A stretch of 37,001 nt of DNA from a virus (IMGVR_UViG_3300048929_000390:1-37001), one strand, 5' to 3'; positions 15,040 through 23,950 are shown, counted from the first letter of the stretch. Program-made: numbers and translations. Notes: a model not told the origin generated them from the sequence alone.

Positions 15040-15750
15040 GTGACCACAACCCGGGTATCCGGCGGGGACGTCGACTCCAACGCCGACGGCAAAACCACCC
15101 AGGCGATCACCACCGGCGCCGTCGGGGACCTCGTCACCCTCGTGATCCAGACGTCGAGCACAACGAACTACTTCGCATCCGTCACCTCGACCTACATCAA
15201 CTGGTCGTTCGGGCGGCTCGGGCTCATCCAAGCCGTGGGCGGCGCCGAGGTCATGGGGCTGACGTGGTTCGCGGGGATCGTCACGGCGGCCGGGCAAGCC
15301 GACACCATCGTCGGCACCCCGGCCGCCGCGATCGGCACCGTGAACAGCCAGTGGACCGGCTCGCAGTTCCACACCGACATCGCCGGTGCCACGTGGGCGC
15401 TCGACGGCACGCCCGCGACCGCGACCAGCGGGACCGGCACGGCGACGACCATGGACTTCCCGACGCTCACCTCGGCGGGGTCTGGGCGGCTCTACGTCGG
15501 CTGCGCAGTCCCCACGAACGTCGGATCGGCGGGGAGCACATCCGGGTTCACGTATGTGATCGACGGCTACACCAGCGTCTACGCCTACGACCTGGCCGTC
15601 GGGTCCGGCTCGATCACCACCACCGCCCCCGCCGCCCCGGCCGGGCAGTGGGTGTCGGTTGGCGGGCTGTTCGTGCCTGTCACCGCCGGGGCGCCCCCCA
15701 AGCCCTCGACTGCCCCGCGGACCCCCGTTCACCGGGCCGCTCTGCTCTGA
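15040..15750 (+). CDS. Putative minor tail / tail-tip beta-sandwich protein
   Basis: The product has 236 residues from GTG 15040, four bases after the tape measure stop. It is beta-rich and Thr/Gly/Ala-rich with no enzyme motif. It contains segments such as VGDLVTLVIQTSSTTNYFAS, GAEVMGLTWFAGIVTAAGQA and TSAGSGRLYVGCAVPTN. The same kind of alternating strand blocks occurs at the N-terminus of the GH16 protein (21382), so both may be jelly-roll domains. The last 35 residues are Pro-rich. Position after the tape measure suggests a tail-tip role, but it does not resemble a distal tail protein clearly. Confidence 0.5.
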   Translation: MTTTRVSGGDVDSNADGKTTQAITTGAVGDLVTLVIQTSSTTNYFASVTSTYINWSFGRLGLIQAVGGAEVMGLTWFAGIVTAAGQADTIVGTPAAAIGTVNSQWTGSQFHTDIAGATWALDGTPATATSGTGTATTMDFPTLTSAGSGRLYVGCAVPTNVGSAGSTSGFTYVIDGYTSVYAYDLAVGSGSITTTAPAAPAGQWVSVGGLFVPVTAGAPPKPSTAPRTPVHRAALL

Positions 15751-15766
15751 CCTCAGGAGGCTCACC

Positions 15767-16228
15767 GTGGGGCGTACCCACGTCATATCAACCCCCTCGG
15801 CGGTCGCGCTCTCGGCGGCGACCGCGAAATCCCTGCTGCTGATCGTCCCGACCGTCGACTTCGTCATCACCGAGCTGGCCGTCTCGTTCGACGCGTCCGC
15901 CACCGCGACGGGGGCGCTCGTCGAGCTCTACCGGACCACGACGATCGGGTCACCCGCCGGGACGTCCGTGACACCCGTGCGGGGCAGCATGCCCACCGCG
16001 GCCGTCGCCGCGGCGACAGCGATCGCCGCCCTGACCGCGGAGCCGTCGGCCATCGAGATCATCCGCACCTGGTACGTGCAGCCCTTCGGGGGGCTCGTCA
16101 TGGTGCAGTTCCCGCTGGGCCGTGAGCCGCGTGGCGTCGGCGGGTCCGGAAACCGGATCGGGCTGCGTGTCACCACCGCGACCGGGTCCACCCCCAACGC
16201 CCGCGCCTACATCGAGATCGAAGAGTAG
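15767..16228 (+). CDS. Virion-associated small beta protein
   Basis: The product has 153 residues from GTG 15767, preceded by AGGAGG (15755-15760). Strand-rich (LLLIVPTVDFVITELAVSFD, GALVELYRTTTIGSPAGTS, IIRTWYVQPFGGLVMVQFPLGREP). It resembles the protein at 26805 in order of elements and in the end, where 'RIGLRVTTATGSTPNARAYI' here compares with 'RIRMTTATAVSANCYI' there. The two may be paralogous small jelly-roll proteins attached to tail fibres. The biochemical function is not known. Confidence 0.55.
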   Translation: MGRTHVISTPSAVALSAATAKSLLLIVPTVDFVITELAVSFDASATATGALVELYRTTTIGSPAGTSVTPVRGSMPTAAVAAATAIAALTAEPSAIEIIRTWYVQPFGGLVMVQFPLGREPRGVGGSGNRIGLRVTTATGSTPNARAYIEIEE

Positions 16229-16255
16229 AGCCCGCCGGGCCTGCTCGAGTCCCCC

Positions 16256-16287
16256 AGCCCCGACGCCTCCCCGGTGTCGGGGCTTCG
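16256..16287 (+). terminator. Terminator-like hairpin
   Basis: AGCCCCGAC (16256-16264) pairs perfectly with GTCGGGGCT (16276-16284) over an 11-base loop, followed by TCG. It separates the gene ending at 16228 from the one starting at 16311. Confidence 0.5.
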
Positions 16288-16310
16288 TCATGTCCAGAGG
16301 AGTAACCCCC

Positions 16311-16619
16311 GTGCTGACCATCGTCATGGGCAACCCGCAGGCCGTCCACCACGCCACCGGGGAGGACCTCGGCGAGCAGATCACCACGTCCGTGTTCCCG
16401 GACGACGAGCCGATCCCCTCGATCGTCCGCTCGATCACCCACGACGACGGGGCGTGGGCGCGTCACAGCGCCGTCACGAAGCCCGCGTGGATCGAGACGT
16501 CCGACCCGGCCCTCACCGCCGCGCTCGTCGCGGCCTGGGGCGGCGACGTCCCCATCGGTCGCCCCGCTGTGCCCGCCGCGGCAGTCGCGGGCGCTCCCGG
16601 TCAGACCGTCCAGGGCTGA
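16311..16619 (+). CDS. Small tail-region protein
   Basis: The product has 102 residues from GTG 16311, chosen over the in-frame ATG 16290 because AGAGGAG (16296-16302) is well placed for it. It starts MLTIVMGNPQAVHHATGEDL and has one compact block (PSIVRSITHDDGAWARHSA, KPAWIETSDPALTAALVAAW) and an Ala/Pro-rich end. No family is recognised. Its terminator-bounded 5' side and the repeated element after its stop suggest a boundary of an exchangeable module. Confidence 0.55.
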   Translation: MLTIVMGNPQAVHHATGEDLGEQITTSVFPDDEPIPSIVRSITHDDGAWARHSAVTKPAWIETSDPALTAALVAAWGGDVPIGRPAVPAAAVAGAPGQTVQG

Positions 16620-16645
16620 CCCCTACCCCTGTCGACCCCTACCCC
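16618..16645 (+). promoter_or_regulatory. Two copies of start-associated element GACCCCTACCCC
   Basis: The 12-mer occurs at 16618-16629, overlapping the preceding stop codon, and at 16634-16645. The second copy lies 16 bases before the GTG start at 16662. The same 12-mer appears before the leftward gene starting at 32386 and at 36971. Confidence 0.5.
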
Positions 16646-16661
16646 ACGGGAGCACCTCGAA

Positions 16662-17288
16662 GTGAAGACCAACGCAGGCAACGACCAGCAGGCCGGTCAG
16701 ATGGGCGACCCGACGCAGGTCACCGCGACCATGTCGTCGGCGACCTCGACGACGATCACGGCGACGGGCACCCCGTTCCCGGCGAGCCCGGCGCTCGTCG
16801 GCCACATCGTCGCGGTCGGGGGCGTCTACGGCTACATCGTCAGCCACACGACCAGCGTCCTGACCGTGGACAAGTGGTACAACCCGTCGACCCCGGGCGG
16901 CACCACGGCCGGGTCGATCCCCACCGGCACGCCGGGGTTCGTCGTGCTGCCGGGCCAGGCCGCCGCCTACTTCATGGGCCTGGACACGAGCAACACCGCC
17001 CCGGCGGCGGGCGACACCGCGCTCGGCTCGGAGTACGCGACCACCGCGGGCGGGCTCTACCGCAAGGCCGCCGGGTACACGCACACGACGTCGGCGGCGG
17101 GCTACACGCTGACCGCGACGTTCACGGCGAACGGCTCCGACTCGGGTCTGCCGGTCACCGTGTACTCGGACGGGATCTTTCAGCGCGCCCAGGGTGGTGC
17201 TCCGCTGTTCCACACGACGCTGAGCGCGGCGGCGACGATCAACGCGTCCGGGGATCAGCTGACGATCACGCACTCCGTCACCAACTGA
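16662..17288 (+). CDS. Putative minor tail protein
   Basis: The product has 208 residues from GTG 16662, with ACGGGAG upstream. It is Thr/Ala/Gly-rich and strand-rich throughout: an N-terminal part with a small barrel-like stretch (LVGHIVAVGGVYGYIVSHTT, VLTVDKWYNPSTPGG), and a C-terminal part (YTLTATFTANGSDSGLPVTV, FHTTLSAAATINASG) that looks like an Ig-like or decoration domain. It has no Cys and no signal peptide. This kind of protein commonly lies between the tape measure and the tail-fibre genes of actinophages; the exact role is unclear. Confidence 0.55.
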   Translation: MKTNAGNDQQAGQMGDPTQVTATMSSATSTTITATGTPFPASPALVGHIVAVGGVYGYIVSHTTSVLTVDKWYNPSTPGGTTAGSIPTGTPGFVVLPGQAAAYFMGLDTSNTAPAAGDTALGSEYATTAGGLYRKAAGYTHTTSAAGYTLTATFTANGSDSGLPVTVYSDGIFQRAQGGAPLFHTTLSAAATINASGDQLTITHSVTN

Positions 17289-17311
17289 TCGACCCGGGAC
17301 GGGGGTAGCTC

Positions 17312-20062
17312 ATGGCTCGCATCGGTCGGAGCTACTCCGCCCGGCCGGCACGCGGGGTGTCGCCGGGGGTGCTGGCGGCGCCGGTCACTCCTGGGCTGGC
17401 GTTCGATTCGGCGCCCGCCGTGGACTCGGTGTCGTGGCGGATGCCTGCGCAGTCCCGCACCGTGCAGGACGTCGCCGGGGCCACCGATGTTGCGGGGGCG
17501 CTCAAGCTCGCCGCCCCGCCGGTGGCGACGCTGCCGAACCCGAACTGGCCTGTCGTGGGGTTCGACGTGGACTTCACCCAGGGGCCGCCCGGTGTGCCGG
17601 GGGCGGCCCGGCAGTCCCTCAACCGGGTTGGGCGGCGCCTGGTGGTGCGGTCGTGGTCGACGTCGCGCGGACGTCAGTACGAGCTGGACCAGGTCCAGGC
17701 CGGGACGTGTGAGATCGACGTGCCGGACCCGCTGGAGATGCTGAACCCGGACAGCCCGTCCTCGCCGTACAACGTCGGGGACAACGCGGTCACCGCGTAC
17801 CGGGCGGTTCGGGTGTGGGGGATGTGGCCGAATCAGCCGGGCAGCGGGAACATCTTCAACCCGACGCTCGGGGTCGACTACCGGCCCGACTTCGAGGCTG
17901 CGGGTTCGGCGGATCCGGCGGCGCCGTGGGTGGTGCTCGATGAGGCGACGACGCGGACGGTGGTGACCGAGCAGCACCACTCGGGTTCGTCGTCGCTCAA
18001 GGTGGTGCAGGCGGCGGCGGGCGCGGGGCATGGGGTGGCGATCGTGCCGCCGACGGTGCCCGCGCTCGACTACACGTGGTCGGTGTGGGTGCGCCCGACG
18101 GGTGGGTGCACGGTGATGGCGCAGGTCGTCGATGCGGGCGGGGACACGACGCAGTCGGCGGTTGCGGCTGCACAGAACGTGTGGACGCGGATCTTCTTCA
18201 ACTGGCAGACGGTCGACACCGCCGAACAGATCATCATCTTCGGTGCAGGCGTCGCGAATCCGACATTCTACGTGGATGACTACCAGTTGGAGTTCGGGCC
18301 GTCCCTGAGCGACGCCACGCTCACCGGCCCCGTGCTCTACCCGCAGTTCACCGGCTACGTCGAACGCTGGCCCACCAACTACGACATGTCCGGCACGCGG
18401 GCACAGCGACCGCTACAGGCCGTCGACGCCCTCGCGATCCTCTCCCGGACCGCGATCGCGCAAAGCTACGACGCCGAGATCGCCGCCGACACCCCCATGC
18501 TGTACCACCCGATGAGCAACCAGGTCAGCCCGAACACCGGTGCCGAGCTGGGCAAGGGCCCCAACGGCTTCACTCGGTGGGTGATCCCCGACGGCGGGTC
18601 GATCAACTGGGGGTCGGACGCCGCACCCGACGGCACCCCCGCCGTGACGTTCGCCAACCAGAACCCAGGCGGCGACCCAGCCAGGGGCGAGAGCAAGGAC
18701 GCCCCCGCCGTGTTCCCCTCGACCGGCGGCTCCACCGAGATGACCGTGCAGGGCGGGTTCGTCTCACTGGACACCGCAGGCGGGTTCATGTGGGAGCTGT
18801 GGGTGCGCTACAACGCGGGCACCATCCAGTTCGGCACCCTCGAACTCCTCGACGTCGCAGATCCGCACGGCCTCAACTGGAATGTGCCCACCGTCGCCGC
18901 GCTCGGCTACGGCGGGCAGCTGCGGTTCGCGCTCCGGACCGGGATCGCCGGGTCGGGCGCCTCATACGGGCTCGCGGACTCGTTGAGCTTCGAGACGTTC
19001 GACGACGGCGAGTGGCACTACATGTGGCAGGCCGTCGTCGGCGCCCGCTGGTATGTCGCGATGGACGGGGACGCCCTCGGCTATCTCTCGATCACCCCGG
19101 GCGGTTCCGCGGGCGGCTACCCCCGCTTCCTCGGGTTCAACACCCTGTACCACGAGGCGAGCAGCCAGTTCGGGGAGCCGCAGGCCCAGGGGTCCGTCAG
19201 CAGGTGGGCCGTCTACAACTATGCGTGGTCGATCGCCGACATGACGGCGCGGCGGCTCGCGCACTACCAGCGCGGCATCGGGTACAAGGGCGAGCGGTCC
19301 GGTGCCCGGGTGGCGCGGCTGCTCGACAAGTACTGGAAGGGGCCGCGCGGCTACATGGGCGGCTACGCCCGAATGGCCCCGGATTTCTCCTATGACACCC
19401 GGACGATGCTCGACGTCCTACAGGAGATCGGCGAGACCGAACGGGCGGTGCTGTTCGCCGACGTGGCGGGCGCCGTCCAGTGGCCCGACCGCGATTACCG
19501 CTACCTCGACCAGGAGCCGGTGGCCGTGTTCGGGGAGGACCCCGACAACGACGAGTCGGAGCTGCCCTACTCGGACTACTCGACCGACCACGACCCCACG
19601 TACGTGTTCACGCAGGCGAACCTGACCAGGCCGGACAACAGCAACATCGCCCCGATGGTGGACCAGGCCGCTCAGGACCGCTACGGGCAACGGATCCTCA
19701 CCCAAGAGCTGCAGGTCAACACCGACTTCGACGTCGAGCAGGCGGGCATCTTCTACCTCGCCCGCTATGGGGCGCCACGTACCCGGATCACCAAGCTGAC
19801 GCTGCGTCCGGCGGCGAACCCGTCGCTGTGGCCGGTCGTGCTCGGCCTCGAGCTGCAGCAACGGGTGAGGGTGTTCCGCCGCTCCCCCGCCTTGTCGTTC
19901 TCTCACGACTACTACGTCGAGAAGATCGAAATCAAGGTGGTCGCCGACACGTCGGAGTGGACCGTGGACCTGCAGCTCTCCCCCGTGTTCGTCGACTCGG
20001 CGTGGGTGCTCGAAGACCCGACGCGCGGCGTGTTGGGCCAGACCACCGTCCCGATCTTCTAG
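17312..20062 (+). CDS. Large tail protein with lectin-like domains (central fibre/baseplate)
   Basis: The product has 916 residues from ATG 17312. The N-terminus (LAFDSAPAVDS, then RTVQDVAGATDVAG) contains two copies of the repeat found dozens of times in the protein at 27332. A tail-hub-like domain follows (VGFDVDFTQGPP, YELDQVQAGTCEIDVPD, AYRAVRVWGMWP). Residues about 205-330 look like a CBM4/9-type carbohydrate-binding module (HHSGSSSLKVVQ, YTWSVWVRPTGGCTV, FYVDDYQLEFG). Residues about 385-645 contain a LamG/concanavalin-like lectin (FMWELWVRYNAG, DDGEWHYMWQAVVGARWYVA, SRWAVYNYAWSIADM). The last 270 residues resume a conserved tail domain (TMLDVLQEIGETERAVLFAD, YYVEKIEIKVVAD). It is probably the tail-tip protein that anchors receptor-binding proteins. 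Confidence 0.7.
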   Translation: MARIGRSYSARPARGVSPGVLAAPVTPGLAFDSAPAVDSVSWRMPAQSRTVQDVAGATDVAGALKLAAPPVATLPNPNWPVVGFDVDFTQGPPGVPGAARQSLNRVGRRLVVRSWSTSRGRQYELDQVQAGTCEIDVPDPLEMLNPDSPSSPYNVGDNAVTAYRAVRVWGMWPNQPGSGNIFNPTLGVDYRPDFEAAGSADPAAPWVVLDEATTRTVVTEQHHSGSSSLKVVQAAAGAGHGVAIVPPTVPALDYTWSVWVRPTGGCTVMAQVVDAGGDTTQSAVAAAQNVWTRIFFNWQTVDTAEQIIIFGAGVANPTFYVDDYQLEFGPSLSDATLTGPVLYPQFTGYVERWPTNYDMSGTRAQRPLQAVDALAILSRTAIAQSYDAEIAADTPMLYHPMSNQVSPNTGAELGKGPNGFTRWVIPDGGSINWGSDAAPDGTPAVTFANQNPGGDPARGESKDAPAVFPSTGGSTEMTVQGGFVSLDTAGGFMWELWVRYNAGTIQFGTLELLDVADPHGLNWNVPTVAALGYGGQLRFALRTGIAGSGASYGLADSLSFETFDDGEWHYMWQAVVGARWYVAMDGDALGYLSITPGGSAGGYPRFLGFNTLYHEASSQFGEPQAQGSVSRWAVYNYAWSIADMTARRLAHYQRGIGYKGERSGARVARLLDKYWKGPRGYMGGYARMAPDFSYDTRTMLDVLQEIGETERAVLFADVAGAVQWPDRDYRYLDQEPVAVFGEDPDNDESELPYSDYSTDHDPTYVFTQANLTRPDNSNIAPMVDQAAQDRYGQRILTQELQVNTDFDVEQAGIFYLARYGAPRTRITKLTLRPAANPSLWPVVLGLELQQRVRVFRRSPALSFSHDYYVEKIEIKVVADTSEWTVDLQLSPVFVDSAWVLEDPTRGVLGQTTVPIF

Positions 20063-20073
20063 GAGGTGAGCCG

Positions 20074-20775
20074 GTGGTCGCGATGGCCGCCCTTCCCACG
20101 TTCACCGACGGCGTGGTCGTCACCGCCGCCTCGCTCAACGCCCTGAAAGCGCAGATCGACGCGCTGTCGCAGGTGGCCACCGGTAAGCCGGTGGCCACCG
20201 GGCACGCGGCGAAACCGGCGGCCAAGGTGCGGCTGCTGAACACACAGCTGGTGCCGAACCGGATCGGCGGGTCGCAGACCAACACCGGCGAGGCCGTCGT
20301 CTCCTGGGATGTCGACGACTACGACACCGACCACCTGTGGAACACCGCCGACAAGGATCACTTCCTCGTCCGTACTCCCGGCTGGTACCGGGTCCGCATG
20401 CAGGTGACGTGGGATTTCTCCGCCACCGCCGACGCCGCGACCGTCGAACGGGTCTGCCAGATCACCGTCAACGGCACCGTCGACAACTCGGTGGGCGACG
20501 GTGCCGGGAACAACGTCGTCGCCAGCTCGAACACGCTCATGGGTGACTGCACGGCGTCCATCGAGCCGGAGCCTGCCCGCCCGATCCGCCAGCAATGCTC
20601 GGCGCTCGTGCGCTGCGAGGCCGGAACCACCATCTACGGGCAAGTCTTCCAAAGCTCACAAACCACCTACACAGTGCAGGGTGGTAGCGGGAACGTCACC
20701 CTGTCGGGCCTCTACCTGCTCCCGAATACCCGCTGGGGCTGCTGGATGTCCGCAAGCTGGGAGCGGCAGCTGTGA
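20074..20775 (+). CDS. Receptor-binding-type protein with C1q-like domain (paralogue 1)
   Basis: The product has 233 residues from GTG 20074, after AGGAGG (20061-20066); ATG 20083 is an alternative. The N-terminal segment MAALPTFTDGVVVTAASLNAL is an attachment motif seen in many siphophage tail proteins. The C-terminal domain (DHFLVRTPGWYRVRMQVTWD, ERVCQITVNGTVDN, CSALVRCEAGTTIYGQVFQS, TLSGLYLLP) has the strand order of C1q/TNF-like jelly rolls, which trimerise and bind ligands. The two downstream genes carry related domains. Likely adsorption function; ligand unknown. Confidence 0.65.
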   Translation: MVAMAALPTFTDGVVVTAASLNALKAQIDALSQVATGKPVATGHAAKPAAKVRLLNTQLVPNRIGGSQTNTGEAVVSWDVDDYDTDHLWNTADKDHFLVRTPGWYRVRMQVTWDFSATADAATVERVCQITVNGTVDNSVGDGAGNNVVASSNTLMGDCTASIEPEPARPIRQQCSALVRCEAGTTIYGQVFQSSQTTYTVQGGSGNVTLSGLYLLPNTRWGCWMSASWERQL

Positions 20776-21362
20776 GCGCATCCCTTCTCCCGCTGCCCGA
20801 CGACTGGATCCCCGACGACTTCGTCCACCAGTTCGAGCTGAACCTGCTGTCGTACAACGTCGACACGCTCTGCCAGATCACGCAGGGCAAACCGGCCGCG
20901 TCCGGGCTCACAGCGAAACCGGCGTGCAAGGTGGTGCTCTCCGGTGGGGTGCCCATCCCCTCGGGGGCGGGCGGGACGACACAGATCGTGTCCTGGGGTG
21001 CGGCCACCATCGACACCGACGCCATGTTCGACCCGGCCACGAACGACCACCTCACCGTCAAGACCCCCGGCTGGTATCGGCTCGTCGCAGGCGCCTCCTG
21101 GGAGAGCGCGGCGGGAGCCAGCGAACGCGTCGTGCAGATCCTCGTGAACGGGACCGGCGACCCGACGAACGTCACCGACTCGGAGAACGTCGTACTCGGC
21201 GGGGCCACCGAGCTGCGCCACCAGTGCATGGCGTACGAGCACCTCGACGCCGGGGCGTCGATCTTCGTCGGGGTGTGGCAGGACACCGGCGGCGACGTGC
21301 AGCTCCGCAAATCCGGCAACTACGGGACGTGGCTCTCCGCGATCTGGGACGCCCCCTACTGA
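20772..21362 (+). CDS. Receptor-binding-type protein with C1q-like domain (paralogue 2)
   Basis: The product has 196 residues from GTG 20772, overlapping the previous stop as GTGA. It aligns by eye with its neighbours: 'DHLTVKTPGWYRLVAGASWE', 'ERVVQILVNG', 'RHQCMAYEHLDAGASIFVGV', 'GTWLSAIWDAPY'. The N-terminal attachment helix is divergent (DDWIPDDFVHQFELNLLSYN). It may combine with paralogue 1 in a mixed trimer or form a separate fibre tip. No enzyme motifs. Confidence 0.65.
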   Translation: MSASLLPLPDDWIPDDFVHQFELNLLSYNVDTLCQITQGKPAASGLTAKPACKVVLSGGVPIPSGAGGTTQIVSWGAATIDTDAMFDPATNDHLTVKTPGWYRLVAGASWESAAGASERVVQILVNGTGDPTNVTDSENVVLGGATELRHQCMAYEHLDAGASIFVGVWQDTGGDVQLRKSGNYGTWLSAIWDAPY

Positions 21363-21381
21363 GCATGAACGGAGACGCCCC

Positions 21382-23439
21382 GTGCCCGACCTGATCGCCG
21401 TCTACAGCAACGCGGACAACGGCGGCGCCACACTCGACGTCCTGAACGTCGAAGCCTCCGACCAGCTCGTCGCGCTCGTCGGGAACGGCTACTCCACCGC
21501 CGCCCTCGGTGTCGCCGACGACGCCGACAACGCCCCGTGGACGCCCGTGGGGGCCCGCCTGGGCTCCCCGGAAGCCCCCGACTACGAGAACTTCAACCTC
21601 GCCGGCTGGTCGAAGGTGTGCACCGCCGCCGGCACGCACACCCTGTCCGTGACCGCCCCCAACGAGAACGCGCTCGTCGTCCTCCACGTCCGCGACGGCG
21701 GGGCGATCGACGGCACACCGACCGACGTCGTGGTCAGCCAGGGCGCCCCCCCGGGCACTACGCAGACCGTCGGCGCGGTGTCCCCCACCGGAACCGACGA
21801 CCTCCTCGTCGCCGTGTTCGGCGGCATCCAGTTCGGTGCGGCGATCACCTACACCGCCCCGGCCGGTATGGCGATCCCCACCAACGGGCAGGTGTCTGAC
21901 CCGTCCGGGCACGTCACCCTCGCCGTGGCCGTCCAGACCCTGACCGCGGCCGGTAGCACCGGGGCCCGCTCGGCGACGGCGGACCGGGCGCCCGCCTTTG
22001 GGGCGGCGTCGAAGCTGTTCGCGATCCGCACCACCACCGCGGGCGGCGGCGACGGCGGTACCGGTGGCGGCGGTACTGGTGGTGGGGGCTCGAACACCCC
22101 GATGGCGGCGCTGCCCACCTTCGTCGACGGGGTCCTCGTCCACGCAGCCCAGCTGACGACCATCGCCGACGACGTCGACACCCTCGCCGTGTTGACGACC
22201 GGGAAACACGCCGCGTCCGCCCCGACCGGGCGGCCCCTGGCCCGGCTGCTGGCCAGCCCGATGACCAGCAACCAGAACGAGCTCAAGACGATCACATGGT
22301 CGGGTGTCGACGCCGGATTCGACCCCGACGGCATGTGGAGCTCCGGGTCACCCGACCACATCACGATCGCCACCGCAGGCTGGTACGACGTCGTCGTCCA
22401 GTGCGCCTGGGGCAACATCGGTGCAGGGTCGATGTCCGCCTACATCGCCCTCGACACCCCGACGAACATCGTCGCGGTCAAGGACGAACCGGCCCGGATC
22501 GGGAACCCGATACGGGTGCAGGTGGTCCTCTCGGACTTCCTCCCGGCCGGGACGAAGGTGTACGGGCTGATCAGCCAGTCCGCCGCGGACGGCGCGGCCA
22601 CGGCCCCGTACTGGGGTGGCACGTGGATGTCGGCGGTGTGGGACTCCGCGGGCGCCACAGTCGGGGCGTCCGGGGGAACGTCGGGGTCCGGGAACGCGGC
22701 AGGGGGAGGCAACACCGGGACCGGGTCGGGCACCGGAGGCACGGGCGGCGGGTCGACGGGCGGGTCAGCCGACGACGGTGTCCAGGCCGCGGTCACCCAG
22801 GGCTGGGGCAGCCCGATCGGCGGGGACGAGTTCGGGTATTCGGGCGACCCCGACCCTGCGAAGTGGGACGTCTACAACACATTCGGGCAAACAAACGGGA
22901 CGGGTGTCCGCTACCCGGAACAGTGTTCCGTCGCTAACGGAATGTTGACCATCACCGGCTCCGCCGACAATCACGGCGGCGCGGTCTCCTACAAACACGA
23001 CAACAACACGCGGTATCACCGGTGGGAAGCGCGGATGCGCCACTACCGCACCGGCGGCGGCGGGGCCGACGACTACCACCCGGTGCTGCTCATGTGGCCG
23101 GACTCGGAGAACTGGCCCGACGACGGCGAACAGGACTTCTCGGAGTCGAACGTCGGCGACAGCACCTTCAGCATCTACATCCACTATGGCGGCGGCCAGG
23201 ACGCCCAAGAAGGAAACGCCGTCGACCTGACGCAATTCAACAACTATGCGGTGGAGTGGATTCCCGGCCATGTCCGGGTGTACCTGAACGGCACGCTGAT
23301 CTTCGACGACACCAACGGCTACGTACAGACCGCGTCGCCGATGCACCCCACCGCGCAGCTCGACTCAGGCAGCGGCCCCGGGGCCCCCATGAACCCCTGC
23401 CGCATGGACGTCGCCTGGTACCGCCAGTACGCGGTCTGA
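21382..23439 (+). CDS. Multidomain tail protein ending in a GH16-type glycosidase
   Basis: The product has 685 residues from GTG 21382. Residues 1-217 are a strand-rich domain (SDQLVALVGNGYSTAALGV, HTLSVTAPNENALVVLHV, GTDDLLVAVFGG). After a Gly-rich linker, residues 241-424 repeat the C1q-like unit (MAALPTFVDGVLVHAAQL, DHITIATAGWYDVVVQCAW, GTWMSAVWDSAG). A second Gly/Ser/Thr linker leads to residues about 475-685, a GH16-like beta-jelly-roll glycosidase. Its catalytic motif is E583-Q-D585-F-S-E588 (ExDxxE), with nucleophile and acid/base glutamates both present, and it has GGDEF and YAVEWIPGHVRVYLNG blocks. GH16 enzymes cut beta-1,3 or beta-1,4 glucans and galactans, so this is a probable depolymerase for host surface polysaccharide; the substrate is not deducible. 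Confidence 0.75.
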   Translation: MPDLIAVYSNADNGGATLDVLNVEASDQLVALVGNGYSTAALGVADDADNAPWTPVGARLGSPEAPDYENFNLAGWSKVCTAAGTHTLSVTAPNENALVVLHVRDGGAIDGTPTDVVVSQGAPPGTTQTVGAVSPTGTDDLLVAVFGGIQFGAAITYTAPAGMAIPTNGQVSDPSGHVTLAVAVQTLTAAGSTGARSATADRAPAFGAASKLFAIRTTTAGGGDGGTGGGGTGGGGSNTPMAALPTFVDGVLVHAAQLTTIADDVDTLAVLTTGKHAASAPTGRPLARLLASPMTSNQNELKTITWSGVDAGFDPDGMWSSGSPDHITIATAGWYDVVVQCAWGNIGAGSMSAYIALDTPTNIVAVKDEPARIGNPIRVQVVLSDFLPAGTKVYGLISQSAADGAATAPYWGGTWMSAVWDSAGATVGASGGTSGSGNAAGGGNTGTGSGTGGTGGGSTGGSADDGVQAAVTQGWGSPIGGDEFGYSGDPDPAKWDVYNTFGQTNGTGVRYPEQCSVANGMLTITGSADNHGGAVSYKHDNNTRYHRWEARMRHYRTGGGGADDYHPVLLMWPDSENWPDDGEQDFSESNVGDSTFSIYIHYGGGQDAQEGNAVDLTQFNNYAVEWIPGHVRVYLNGTLIFDDTNGYVQTASPMHPTAQLDSGSGPGAPMNPCRMDVAWYRQYAV

Positions 23440-23468
23440 ACCATCCCCCCTCGACCTCGGAGGCCCCG

Positions 23469-23939
23469 ATGTTCACAGGCCGCTTCACCGTGCACGCCCA
23501 GCGGGCCGGCGGTTTCCGACCCGACACCTTCCACGACCTCCTGCAGCGGCACATCACGATGCCCGGCCTCGACCCCCACTACCAGCACACACTCCTCGAC
23601 GTCCACATCGCCGCCGACGGCGGTAGCGCGGAGCTCGTCGTCAGCTCGGAGCCGCACCCCGCGGTGAGCCTCGACCCCGCATTCCGGGTCGTCAGCAGCA
23701 CCCCCGCGGCACGGGTGAAGGTTCGCACCCCGCAGGGCGAGGAGCTGATGTCCGGGCCGGTCTCGGCGCCGCTACGGACCGGGCAGGAGGTGTCGATCGC
23801 CGGGCAGCACTACCGGGTGCTGTCCCACGAGTGGCCGCACCGCAACGAGCACGGGGTCGCGAAAGGCGACTTCGACTGGCAGCACGTCGTGGTCGCCCCC
23901 GAGCCCCGCCCGCAGAGCATCCCGGCCGCCCAGACATGA
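23469..23939 (+). CDS. Hypothetical protein of the tail-fibre region
   Basis: The product has 156 residues from ATG 23469, with CGGAGG before it. The first half reads FTGRFTVHAQRAGGFRPDTF, then HDLLQRHITMPGL; the second half is strand-rich (ARVKVRTPQGEELMSG, GQEVSIAGQHYRVLSHEWPH). The mixture suggests a small alpha/beta domain plus an SH3-like or beta-barrel domain. I recognise no family and see no catalytic motif. It is followed by a hairpin and then by the membrane-protein genes, so it is probably the last gene of this block of virion genes. Confidence 0.5.
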   Translation: MFTGRFTVHAQRAGGFRPDTFHDLLQRHITMPGLDPHYQHTLLDVHIAADGGSAELVVSSEPHPAVSLDPAFRVVSSTPAARVKVRTPQGEELMSGPVSAPLRTGQEVSIAGQHYRVLSHEWPHRNEHGVAKGDFDWQHVVVAPEPRPQSIPAAQT

Positions 23940-23950
23940 ATGACCGCCTT

